Below, one piece after another: positions 1 to 5,593 of a stretch of DNA of 5,593 nt. The position numbers and the translations under genes were made by a program. The stretch covers positions 1 to 5,593 of the forward strand of contig JANYDV010000325.1 in the NCBI GenBank assembly GCA_025363505.1. The letters run 5' to 3'. Each line of letters starts with the position of its first letter. Within the stretch, counting starts at the first letter, position 1. This DNA comes from Bacteroidota bacterium (GTDB taxonomy: Bacteria; Bacteroidota; Ignavibacteria; Palsa-1295). The notes below the pieces were generated by a model. It did no database searches. It was not told the DNA's origin and worked only from the letters and a program-made list of their open reading frames with translations.

Positions 1-538
1 TTTTTTCCCATCGAAGTTCGAGCTTCACATCTTCTGGGTGCACTTCATTGAATTCGTAGGTGAGATATTCTGTAAATTCGCAAGATGATGGTTTGGCGGT
101 AACACGAAGTGCGTCTTCACTTTCACGATACGAAAAACTTCCCCACGACGTTGAATTTTTCGAGAAGATAAATATCCATTCGCTTGCTGATGGAATAATA
201 TGCAAGCCGTAAGTACCTGCCGCAAGAGCTTTGCCTTCGACGGTCACATCATTTTGAAAAGTGATCGTCGTGTTCTGGTTAGCACCGCCACGCCACGGAA
301 TTGGTTTGCCACCGTCATAAGGAACAAGCCCGCCCCAGATCACACGATTTTTTACCCCGGGACGATGATAGCTTACAGTAATGTCCGAAATGCCGATCGT
401 CTGCGAGACACTTGCTTTTTGGCTTTCGAGAGGTGTCGAAACCGATGAAGGCGAAAGCTGTGCAAATGCAGTAGTAGAACAGACAATGGCGATCAAGAAA
501 ATATATGAGCGCAAAAAAATCATAGCAGGTATTTTCAT
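1..538 (-). CDS. DUF2911-family exported protein, C-terminus cut off by window edge
   Basis: Reading the minus strand from the ATG at 538 gives an open frame of 179 codons that is still open at base 1, so the C-terminus lies outside the window. Residues 1-26 form a signal peptide: a short basic start, a hydrophobic stretch (roughly IFLIAIVCSTTAFA) and a likely signal peptidase I site after AFA, before Q27. The mature part matches what I know of DUF2911: SVSQTIG near 43-49, a YHRPGVKNRVIWGGLVPY block at about 57-74, WRGGAN at 82-87, TTITF at 90-94, and an AGTYGLHIIP block at 107-116 followed by WIFIFSKN and SWGSFSY. The family has no established biochemical function; members are small secreted or periplasmic proteins common in Bacteroidota and relatives. 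No Shine-Dalgarno precedes the ATG. A second in-frame ATG at 523 would shorten the signal peptide by five residues. Family assignment is from remembered motif pattern and is fairly sure; function is unknown. Confidence 0.85.
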   Translation of the reverse strand, partial: MKIPAMIFLRSYIFLIAIVCSTTAFAQLSPSSVSTPLESQKASVSQTIGISDITVSYHRPGVKNRVIWGGLVPYDGGKPIPWRGGANQNTTITFQNDVTVEGKALAAGTYGLHIIPSASEWIFIFSKNSTSWGSFSYRESEDALRVTAKPSSCEFTEYLTYEFNEVHPEDVKLELRWEK

Positions 539-559
539 TTAATTATTGAATGATTTATG

Positions 560-565
560 AGTATA
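560..565 (-). promoter_or_regulatory. candidate -10 element for the DUF2911 gene
   Basis: On the minus strand TATACT lies 21 bases upstream of the ATG at 538, a spacing that would give a leader of about 15 bases. It differs from the TATAAT consensus at one position. A TTGACG that looks like a -35 box is present at 600-595, but the spacer is 29 bases, too long for a standard promoter, so the -35 partner is unclear. A short odd palindrome, GTGTGACAC at 566-574, abuts the -10 and could be a small operator, though it may be chance. Confidence 0.25.
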
Positions 566-590
566 GTGTGACACGATCTACTACAGAAAA

Positions 591-667
591 GCTCCGTCAA
601 GATGTTCTCGAAATGTACGTTTCTGCTTTTTTGTAGCGACATTTCTCTCAAGAACACGAATCGGAGC
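591..667. repeat. nested interrupted inverted repeat between divergent DUF2911 gene and tRNA-Gly
   Basis: Three successive arm pairs are complementary in the correct nested order: GCTCCG (591-596) with CGGAGC (662-667), TGTTCT (603-608) with AGAACA (651-656), and GAAATGT (610-616) with ACATTTC (639-645). A further CG/CG pair (618-619 with 637-638) closes a 17-base, T-rich loop. Internal loops of 6/5 and 1/5 bases separate the stems. Transcribed in either direction this could fold into a long bulged hairpin. It could be a degenerate terminator, a leader structure for the DUF2911 gene, a small structured RNA, or chance. No long ORF in this stretch looks like a real gene. Confidence 0.45.
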
Positions 668-762
668 CAAAAGTGGTGGGAGAAAAGACAGATTATTTCG
701 GAAACCTTGCCGTGGTACTGAGGTGTTATAAACGCGCATCCAATGAATGCATCTATAGTGAT

Positions 763-835
<73 letters not shown>

Positions 836-846
836 CTGAACGCATT

Positions 847-873
847 AAAATGCCGCATTTTATGCGGCATTTT
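847..873 (+). terminator. intrinsic terminator hairpin after tRNA-Gly
   Basis: A perfect 12-bp stem, AAAATGCCGCAT (847-858 approximately, the A run starting at 847) against ATGCGGCATTTT (862-873), encloses a 3-base TTT loop. It starts 11 bases past the tRNA discriminator and ends with a T run followed by CATTTT. The G+C core with flanking A and T runs is the classic shape of an intrinsic terminator and could work on both strands. Its placement says the tRNA is a single-gene transcript. It also lies only 23 bases before the phosphatase start, so that gene needs its own promoter or read-through. Confidence 0.85.
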
Positions 874-896
874 CATTTTAGGGTTTTCGTTTAGTC

Positions 897-2165
897 TTGC
901 TCGTATTACAGACTTTGACAGACAACAGTCCGAATATCATTTCACCCTTACCCGACCTCGAGCGCGATTTGCGTCGCGAACGCTTTGCGATGCGCTCATT
1001 GCTCGAATTTGCCCGAACCCTTACTCCTGATCTCGGGACGATTGGTATCCTCAAGAGCATCCAACGCACGATTATGGGCAAAGCACTGATCACTGATGGT
1101 TTTGCGTATATGAGTGTCGAAAATCCGGATGGCAGCGACCGCCGATTTCAGCTGGTTTCACATTCAGGCTTGCGACATTTTCCTTTTCCCGAAAACATTA
1201 GTTTCGAGCATCTCGAAACATGGATATTTTCGCCTCCCGATGGAGTCCGGACTACACTGCCTGTTTTTGATTCAGAGCAAAACGAAATCATCGCATTTCT
1301 TGGATTCGGAAAATCGCTGGTGCCTCAAGCCGAACTTGTCGGCGAAGAAAATTACCTCGAATCGCTTTCGCTGCTTGCGGGAATTGCTATTACAAACGCC
1401 CGACTCTTCGAGTCAGAACGCGAACGCGAACGCCTTGAATCAGAACTTCGATTAGCACGAGAGATACAGCAATCATTGCTTCCACAGCAACTGCCGGTTG
1501 TTGCGGGTCTTTCATTCTCGGCATATAGCCGCCAGAGCGAACTTGTCGGCGGCGACTATTACGACCTTCTCCCGCTTGATGATCATCGAGTGCTCTTAGT
1601 GATAGCCGATGTGGTGGGCAAGGGTATTAGTGCGGCGATCTTGATGTCGAACTTGCAAGCGTCGCTTCACGCATTGCTAAGTCAGTTGCGATCTGGGGCA
1701 CTGAGCCTCGTGTCTTTAGTCGAGACTCTCAACACACTGATAGCCAAAAGTACCAGCGCCGAACGATTTATTACCGCGGTGTTTGCCATAGTCGATACAT
1801 CAAAAAATACTATCACCACGATTGTCTGTGGTCATCCCAGACCAATGTTGTTTTCGGCTGATGGGGTGGTAACCGAAATCCTCACCGGTGGTTTGCCACT
1901 TGGTATTATTGCCGAGACAACATTTGAAGAACAACTCTCCCCATTTAATCACGGTACGAATGTCCTGCTCTATACCGATGGGCTTTCCGAAGCCATGGGC
2001 AAAAGCGAAGGCAAAATGCTCGGCACAAGCGGTGTAGCAAGACTCGCGAAAATATTTATCTCCACTGCAAATTCAATAGAAGAAACAATCGAAGAGCAGC
2101 TCGTTGCCCATACTGTAATGAATGTCCGTGATGATCTGACGCTGGTTGTGGCAAGGCGGGTGTAA
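897..2165 (+). CDS. GAF-like domain + SpoIIE/PP2C-type serine phosphatase (RsbU/RsbP-like)
   Basis: A 422-residue cytoplasmic protein with no signal peptide or membrane segment. Residues about 33-170 look like a GAF-type sensor domain (a helix ending in ILKSIQRTIMG, then strands, closing with SLLAGIAITNARL). Residues 171-195 form a charged coiled-coil linker ending in AREIQQSLLPQ, the usual entry into SpoIIE phosphatase domains. The catalytic domain carries VGGDYYD (217-223), ADVVGKGISAA (237-247), a CGHPRP motif (311-316, normally GHxPP), GGLPLGI (331-337), LYTDGLSEA (358-366) and RDDLTLVVA (411-419). The metal-binding aspartates expected for the family (D220, D238, D361, D412/D413) are all there, so it should be active. 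Such enzymes dephosphorylate serine or threonine on STAS anti-anti-sigma proteins in partner-switching pathways; no partner gene is visible. The frame opens after a TAG at 879-881, and the first possible start is TTG 897. TTG 915 and ATG 990 (M32) are alternatives, and ATG 990 would still keep the GAF domain. An AGGG at 880-883 is too far away to be a convincing ribosome binding site. Confidence 0.9.
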   Translation: MLVLQTLTDNSPNIISPLPDLERDLRRERFAMRSLLEFARTLTPDLGTIGILKSIQRTIMGKALITDGFAYMSVENPDGSDRRFQLVSHSGLRHFPFPENISFEHLETWIFSPPDGVRTTLPVFDSEQNEIIAFLGFGKSLVPQAELVGEENYLESLSLLAGIAITNARLFESERERERLESELRLAREIQQSLLPQQLPVVAGLSFSAYSRQSELVGGDYYDLLPLDDHRVLLVIADVVGKGISAAILMSNLQASLHALLSQLRSGALSLVSLVETLNTLIAKSTSAERFITAVFAIVDTSKNTITTIVCGHPRPMLFSADGVVTEILTGGLPLGIIAETTFEEQLSPFNHGTNVLLYTDGLSEAMGKSEGKMLGTSGVARLAKIFISTANSIEETIEEQLVAHTVMNVRDDLTLVVARRV

Positions 2166-2282
2166 CTCTAAGGCTATTTAATTTTGTCTCTGTGGCATTT
2201 ATATTATAGACAGCCAATATCCTCTAATCCCAACACCTCCCCCCCATATTTCGTATTTTTGTCTTTTATATTCTATTGTCGT
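2166..2282 (+). other. gcvT leader: AT-rich intergenic stretch with C7 tract
   Basis: The 117 bases between the phosphatase stop and the proposed gcvT start contain no convincing terminator hairpin. They are AT-rich apart from a run of seven C at 2239-2245. The gcvT frame happens to stay open through this stretch from a TTG at 2184, but the peptide it would encode (starting MSLWHLYYRQ) does not resemble the N-terminus of any T protein. I treat it as untranslated leader and promoter region. Confidence 0.6.
2254..2261 (+). promoter_or_regulatory. candidate Bacteroidota-type -7 element for the gcvT operon
   Basis: TATTTTTG is an exact match to the TAnnTTTG -7 element used by the primary sigma factor of Bacteroidota. 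Transcription would start near 2268, leaving a leader of roughly 15 bases before TTG 2283. No TTG -33 element is found at the usual distance upstream; the C7 tract (2239-2245) sits where the spacer would be. In AT-rich DNA an eight-base degenerate match is weak evidence, so this is only a candidate. Confidence 0.35.
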
Positions 2283-3401
2283 TTGAAGCATACCCCGTTT
2301 TACAAGCAGCACGTCGCCTTTGGCGCGAAGATGGTGGAGTTTGGTGGATTCGAAATGCCGGTGCAATATCCGAAAGGAATTATCGCTGAGCACAAAGTCG
2401 TACGCGAAGGCGGTGTTGGTGTCTTCGATGTTTCGCACATGGGCGAGTTTGATGTTACGGGTCCGGATGCGCTGGCATTCTTGCAATACATTACCGTCAA
2501 TGATGTCTCGACTATCGAAGCCGGCAAGGCACAATACAACGCTATGCCGCTGCCGAACGGATGTATCATTGATGATCTTATCATTTATATGTTCGAGCCA
2601 AATCATTATATGGCGGTCGTGAATGCCTCGACGACCCCGAATGATTGGGCGCATTTTTCCGAGCAAGCCAAAAATTTTAACGTCACCTTACGCAATGACT
2701 CTGAGAAAACGGCATTGCTGGCGATTCAAGGCGCGAAGTCGATTGATACACTCCAACAACTGACTGACGTCAAGCTGCTTGATATCCCGTATTATAGTTT
2801 TGTCAAGGGTACTCTTGCCTCAGTCGAGATGATCCTGTCTCGCACGGGTTATACCGGAGAACTGGGAATCGAAATTTATTTTTCGGCTGACGAAGCTGTT
2901 GCTTCGAAAGTTTGGGATGCAATTTTCAACGCAGGAAAAGAATTTGGCATCGAACCGATTGGGCTTGGTGCTCGCGATACACTTCGTCTTGAGCAAGGCT
3001 ACTGTCTCTATGGCAATGACATTGATGAGACCACCACACCGCTCGAAGCAGGACTGGGATGGATCACGAAATTAAATAAAGCACAACCCTGTATCGCCGT
3101 TGATGCACTCCGAGCACAAAAAGAAGCAGGACTTAAGCGCAAGCTCGTTGGGTTTGTCATTGATGAAAAAGGTGCTATTGCCCGTCACGGACATCCGATT
3201 GTCAATACTTCCGGCGAGCAGATTGGTGTGGTCACCAGTGGAAATATTTCTCCGATGACCGCAAAAGCGATCGGCTTGGGATATGTCCCGACCGAACTTT
3301 CGAAAGAAGGCACCGAAATTTTGATTGAAGTGCGCAAAGGCAAACAAGCGAAAGCTATTGTGACTAAACCACCGTTCGTTGCACCACATACTAAAGGATG
3401 A
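2283..3401 (+). CDS. gcvT: aminomethyltransferase, T protein of the glycine cleavage system
   Basis: GcvT takes the aminomethyl group carried on lipoylated H protein, releases ammonia and passes the one-carbon unit to tetrahydrofolate as 5,10-methylene-THF. Started at TTG 2283 the protein has 372 residues, the usual length, and begins MKHTPFYKQHVAFGAKMVEF, which lines up with the conserved T-protein N-terminus. Other family blocks: EMPVQYP (24-30), VFDVSHMGEF (48-56), the IIDDLIIY segment (95-102) with the catalytic aspartate, RTGYTGELGIEIY (187-199) of the folate pocket, LGARDTLRLEQGYCLYG (228-244), TPLEAGLGW (252-260), and TSGNISPMTAKAIGLGYV (318-335) in the C-terminal barrel. The frame extends upstream to TTG 2184, but those 33 residues are unlike any T protein. 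Its TGA overlaps the livG ATG by four bases (ATGA), so it leads a gcvT-livG-livF operon. No Shine-Dalgarno precedes the start. GcvH, GcvP and lipoamide dehydrogenase genes are not in the window. Confidence 0.93.
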   Translation: MKHTPFYKQHVAFGAKMVEFGGFEMPVQYPKGIIAEHKVVREGGVGVFDVSHMGEFDVTGPDALAFLQYITVNDVSTIEAGKAQYNAMPLPNGCIIDDLIIYMFEPNHYMAVVNASTTPNDWAHFSEQAKNFNVTLRNDSEKTALLAIQGAKSIDTLQQLTDVKLLDIPYYSFVKGTLASVEMILSRTGYTGELGIEIYFSADEAVASKVWDAIFNAGKEFGIEPIGLGARDTLRLEQGYCLYGNDIDETTTPLEAGLGWITKLNKAQPCIAVDALRAQKEAGLKRKLVGFVIDEKGAIARHGHPIVNTSGEQIGVVTSGNISPMTAKAIGLGYVPTELSKEGTEILIEVRKGKQAKAIVTKPPFVAPHTKG

Positions 3402-4165
3402 CGGGACTTGAACTGCAGCACGTAACGATGCGCTTTGGCGGCTTAACTGCCGTCGGCGATCTGAATGCGGTGATCGAACCAACAGGTTTGGTCGGTTTGA
3501 TCGGACCCAATGGCGCCGGCAAAACCACCGTCTTCAATGTGATCACCGGTGTCTATTCACCAACACAAGGTGATGTAAAATTTTTGGGAAAGAGTATAAA
3601 AAGCTTGAAGCCAAACGAGATTAATCAACACGGTATTTCTCGGACCTTCCAAAATATTCGACTCTTTCGGGGGATGTCGGTCTTTGATAACATCCGAGTC
3701 TCTTACGCTCCACGTACTAACAATAAAATTATCGGCTCGCTGTTGCGAATGGGAGGTTTTTACAAAGAAGAAAAAGAAGTCGCGATGAAGATCGACCGAC
3801 TACTCGAATTTTTTAATTTGTCACATACTCGTGATGAACAGGCAATCAGTTTGCCATACGGCGATCAACGCCGCGTCGAGATTATTCGAGCATTGGCAAC
3901 TTCCCCAAAGCTGTTATTGCTTGACGAACCTGCTGCGGGAATGAACCCGACCGAAAAAGTAAATCTGATGAAGCTCATTCGTCAGCTTCGCGATGAATTT
4001 AAGATTGCGATTTTGCTGATCGAACACGATATGAGTTTGGTGATGGGGGTGTGCGAACAAATTATGGTGCTTGACTATGGTGTCAAGATTGCCGAAGGCA
4101 CACCGAAACAGATCAGCGAAAACAAACACGTGATCGAAGCCTATCTCGGAGAAGTTGTTGAATAA
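3398..4165 (+). CDS. livG: branched-chain amino-acid-type ABC transporter ATPase, LivG subfamily
   Basis: A 255-residue cytoplasmic ATP-binding subunit that pairs with LivF to drive an importer of the HAAT class (leucine, isoleucine, valine and other hydrophobic amino acids; some members carry amides or urea). Visible motifs: Walker A GPNGAGKTT (36-44), Q-loop TFQNIRLF with Q85, signature LPYGDQRR (152-159; LivG proteins commonly carry this LxYG form in place of LSGGQ), Walker B LLLLDEP (172-178) with catalytic E177, D-loop AAGMN (179-183), and switch histidine H210 in IEHDM. The long insertion between Q-loop and signature (about 104-128) and the VIEAYLGE C-terminus are typical of LivG. The ATG lies inside the ATGA overlap with gcvT, and AAAGG sits directly against it, too close for a normal ribosome binding site, so translation is probably coupled to gcvT. 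Substrate cannot be read from the ATPase alone. Confidence 0.93.
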   Translation: MTGLELQHVTMRFGGLTAVGDLNAVIEPTGLVGLIGPNGAGKTTVFNVITGVYSPTQGDVKFLGKSIKSLKPNEINQHGISRTFQNIRLFRGMSVFDNIRVSYAPRTNNKIIGSLLRMGGFYKEEKEVAMKIDRLLEFFNLSHTRDEQAISLPYGDQRRVEIIRALATSPKLLLLDEPAAGMNPTEKVNLMKLIRQLRDEFKIAILLIEHDMSLVMGVCEQIMVLDYGVKIAEGTPKQISENKHVIEAYLGEVVE

Positions 4166-4180
4166 TTCTAACTGCGACGA

Positions 4181-4891
4181 ATGCTTGAGATAAAAGACCT
4201 GCACGTTTCTTATGGACAGATTGCTGCCTTAAAAGGCATTTCGCTATCGGTGCCTGACCATGCCATCGTCACGCTTATTGGCGCTAATGGTGCAGGCAAA
4301 ACGACATTGCTCAGGACCATATCAGGGTTGCTCAAATCAAAATCCGGAAGCATCTCACTCGGCGACAGCGAACTGACCAAATGTGCACCGCATGAGATCG
4401 TAGCGAAGGGAATAGCTCAATCACCTGAAGGTAGAATGATCTTCGCAAATCTGACGGTGATGGAAAATTTGAAGATGGGTGCTTTCCTCCGCAAAGATAC
4501 TGATGGCATTGCAACCGATATGGAGTATGTGTTCTCGATGTTTCCGAGATTAAAAGAGCGTCACGCCCAACAAGGCGGCACACTCTCGGGCGGCGAGCAA
4601 CAGATGCTGGCGATCGGAAGAGCATTAATGTCCAAACCAAAAATTCTTCTGCTTGATGAACCATCTCTCGGCATTGCCCCGATTTTGGTACGAACTATTT
4701 TCCAGAAAATCGTCGAGATCAATCATAATCTTGGCATGACGGTGCTACTGGTCGAACAAAATGCACACATGGCGCTTGGCATTGCCAGCCATGGATATGT
4801 GATCGAAACAGGTAAGATCGTGCTCGAAGGCGAAGCATCCTGGCTGGCAGCAAACGAAGAAGTTAAAAAAGCATATTTGGGTTCTGTGTAA
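4181..4891 (+). CDS. livF: branched-chain amino-acid-type ABC transporter ATPase, LivF subfamily
   Basis: A 236-residue second ATP-binding subunit of the HAAT-type importer, expected to form a heterodimer with LivG. Motifs: Walker A GANGAGKTT (34-42), the LivF-specific SPEGRMIF block (81-88) in which glutamate takes the place of the Q-loop glutamine, NLTVMENLKMGA (90-101), signature LSGGEQQ (135-141), Walker B ILLLDEP (155-161) with E160, the LGIAP segment (163-167), and VEQN (191-194) where Q193 replaces the switch histidine, as is normal in LivF. The C-terminus ends VKKAYLGSV, the usual pattern. It starts 15 bases after livG with no Shine-Dalgarno (upstream CTGCGACGA) and ends 3 bases before the next gene, so it sits inside the operon. 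All catalytic residues needed for ATP turnover are present. Confidence 0.94.
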   Translation: MLEIKDLHVSYGQIAALKGISLSVPDHAIVTLIGANGAGKTTLLRTISGLLKSKSGSISLGDSELTKCAPHEIVAKGIAQSPEGRMIFANLTVMENLKMGAFLRKDTDGIATDMEYVFSMFPRLKERHAQQGGTLSGGEQQMLAIGRALMSKPKILLLDEPSLGIAPILVRTIFQKIVEINHNLGMTVLLVEQNAHMALGIASHGYVIETGKIVLEGEASWLAANEEVKKAYLGSV

Positions 4892-4894
4892 TAT

Positions 4895-5494
4895 ATGAAC
4901 AGGATAGTATTACTTCCTCTGTGGATGATATTAGCAACATGCTCTGTGTCATTTTCACAAAAAATACCTAAAACGCAATGGGATAGTTTACTAAAAACTG
5001 TTGGTCAGGAAGATTTTAGAAGTTCCGCGGTGCAAGCCGAAAAATATCTACTGTCATTTACGAAGGATGATCGTTCTCTTGAGAAAGCCTTGCTGGTCTA
5101 TATCGATATTTTTTCACATTCGGGAATGACAGCCGCAAAGCAAGAAACATTTGAAGAATTGAAACAGCATCTCGAACTCTACATCGGGCAACAGGCAGTC
5201 TTGCCGGGCTTCCCGGTCTCGATCAGCGAAGCTCCGGACTTCAATAAAATCCATCTTTACGATACCGATACTACCACTGGTTTCATCGCAGCTTCGAATG
5301 CAAAAGCAACCTCGGTGTTATGCTTCTGTTTTTTTTCGTTTAAGAAAAAACTCAATACCGTCGAGTTTCTTGGCAGAAGTGTCGAAGCAGGTGGGACGAT
5401 CGAAAAGATCGAAGTCAATCCCAAAAAATCGCTTGATTGGATTCTTCGCCTCACGATCAAGAACGCCTACATTTTCAAAGATGAGAAGCGGTAG
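4895..5494 (+). CDS. unrecognised exported protein, last gene of the gcvT-livGF series
   Basis: A 199-residue protein I do not recognise. Residues 1-21 are a signal peptide (MNR, hydrophobic VLLPLWMILATC, then SVSFS before Q22), so it should be secreted across the inner membrane. C16 in LATC resembles a lipobox only poorly (threonine at -1), so signal peptidase I cleavage is more likely. The mature part has a helical, charged first half (about 25-98, with patterns such as QAEKYLLSF and ETFEELKQHLELYIG) and a second half rich in alternating strands (about 105-195, including VEFLGRSVEAGGTIEKIEV and LDWILRLTIKNAYIF), so possibly a helical N-domain and a small beta C-domain. The ATG is 3 bases after the livF stop with no Shine-Dalgarno, implying co-transcription. 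It is not a periplasmic solute-binding protein: too short and without that fold's pattern. A run of eight T (5329-5336) lies inside the frame. The frame reads sensibly on both sides of it. Confidence 0.8.
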   Translation: MNRIVLLPLWMILATCSVSFSQKIPKTQWDSLLKTVGQEDFRSSAVQAEKYLLSFTKDDRSLEKALLVYIDIFSHSGMTAAKQETFEELKQHLELYIGQQAVLPGFPVSISEAPDFNKIHLYDTDTTTGFIAASNAKATSVLCFCFFSFKKKLNTVEFLGRSVEAGGTIEKIEVNPKKSLDWILRLTIKNAYIFKDEKR

Positions 5495-5505
5495 CAGTCA
5501 CGCCG

Positions 5506-5513
5506 TATCTTAG
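5506..5513 (+). promoter_or_regulatory. weak candidate -7 element before the right-edge ORF
   Basis: TATCTTAG matches the Bacteroidota -7 pattern TAnnTTTG at all defined positions but one. A TATAAAT overlaps it just downstream (5514-5520). It lies 18 bases before the ATG at 5532, a plausible distance. No -33 element is evident, so this is only suggestive. Confidence 0.2.
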
Positions 5514-5531
5514 TATAAATCTATTCGACTT

Positions 5532-5593
5532 ATGTCACCAACGATCCATCCGCGTCTGCGAGAAGTGTTGTTTGTTCTTGCATTACTATTTTG
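5532..5593 (+). CDS. start of an ORF, probably membrane or exported protein, cut off by window edge
   Basis: An ATG at 5532 opens a frame of 20 complete codons that is still open at the end of the window. It reads MSPTIHPRLREVLFVLALLF: a short polar and basic start followed by a strongly hydrophobic run, as in a signal peptide or a first membrane helix. It begins 37 bases after the stop of the preceding gene, with no Shine-Dalgarno. With only 20 residues visible neither family nor certainty of coding can be given. It could be a permease or any other membrane protein. Confidence 0.5.
   Translation, partial: MSPTIHPRLREVLFVLALLF

Noticed and set aside
200..448. 82-codon open frame on the plus strand
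   Set aside because: Antisense to the DUF2911 gene, whose motifs are clear on the minus strand.
754..759. TATAGT as a -10 box for tRNA-Gly
   Set aside because: It ends only 3 bases before the mature tRNA 5' end, so transcription would start inside the tRNA. TATAAA at 727-732 is better placed but has only a TTGCCG at 707-712 with a 14-base spacer, so I did not call a tRNA promoter.
915..920. Perfect TTGACA -35 box
   Set aside because: It lies within the likely phosphatase coding region and no -10-like sequence follows at 16-18 bases.
2186..2211. GTCT...AGAC inverted repeat as a terminator for the phosphatase gene
   Set aside because: Only four base pairs around a long AT-rich loop; not a credible hairpin.
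2199..2666. 155-codon open frame on the minus strand
   Set aside because: It lies antisense to the leader and N-terminal part of gcvT, whose plus-strand protein is strongly conserved; the minus-strand peptide has no recognisable pattern.
3072..3482. 136-codon open frame on the minus strand
   Set aside because: Antisense to the gcvT-livG junction, both of which are clear coding genes; composition is that of a shadow frame.
5399..5413. CGATC-GAAAA-GATCG hairpin
   Set aside because: Five base pairs inside an open coding frame, without a T run; expected by chance.

Overview
The window looks like chromosomal DNA of a bacterium from the Bacteroidota / Chlorobi-Ignavibacteria (FCB) side of the tree. 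Three things point there. A DUF2911-type secreted protein is present, a family I know mainly from that group. None of the visible start codons has a well-placed Shine-Dalgarno sequence. There is an exact match to the Bacteroidota-type -7 promoter element (TAnnTTTG) just before gcvT. This placement is an inference; nothing in the window fixes species or genus.

Layout. Positions 1-538 (minus strand) hold the N-terminal part of an exported DUF2911-family protein that runs off the left edge. A 224-base gap follows, with a candidate promoter for that gene and a nested, interrupted inverted repeat. Next comes a complete tRNA-Gly(GCC) at 763-835 and a very clean terminator hairpin at 847-873. Directly after the hairpin, a GAF-like + SpoIIE/PP2C-type serine phosphatase is read from a TTG start (897-2165). 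After a 117-base leader, a plus-strand operon-like series begins: gcvT (glycine cleavage T protein, best started at an internal TTG at 2283), livG and livF (the two branched-chain amino-acid-type ABC ATPases), and an unrecognised exported protein of 199 aa. The gene junctions are a 4-base ATGA overlap, 15 bases and 3 bases, so the four genes are very likely co-transcribed. At the right edge (5532-5593) the first 20 codons of another ORF begin, probably a membrane or exported protein.

How the genes may work together. The phosphatase is the output type used in partner-switching regulation (dephosphorylation of anti-anti-sigma/STAS proteins), but no partner is visible. GcvT handles the aminomethyl group of glycine in folate one-carbon metabolism. 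LivG and LivF would power an ABC importer whose membrane subunits and binding protein are not in the window. Tight coupling of gcvT to livGF is the least ordinary feature here. It could mean amino-acid uptake and glycine catabolism are co-expressed, or it could be simple operon rearrangement. I see no CRISPR array, insertion sequence, phage gene, toxin-antitoxin pair or defence system, and most of the window is ordinary housekeeping sequence.
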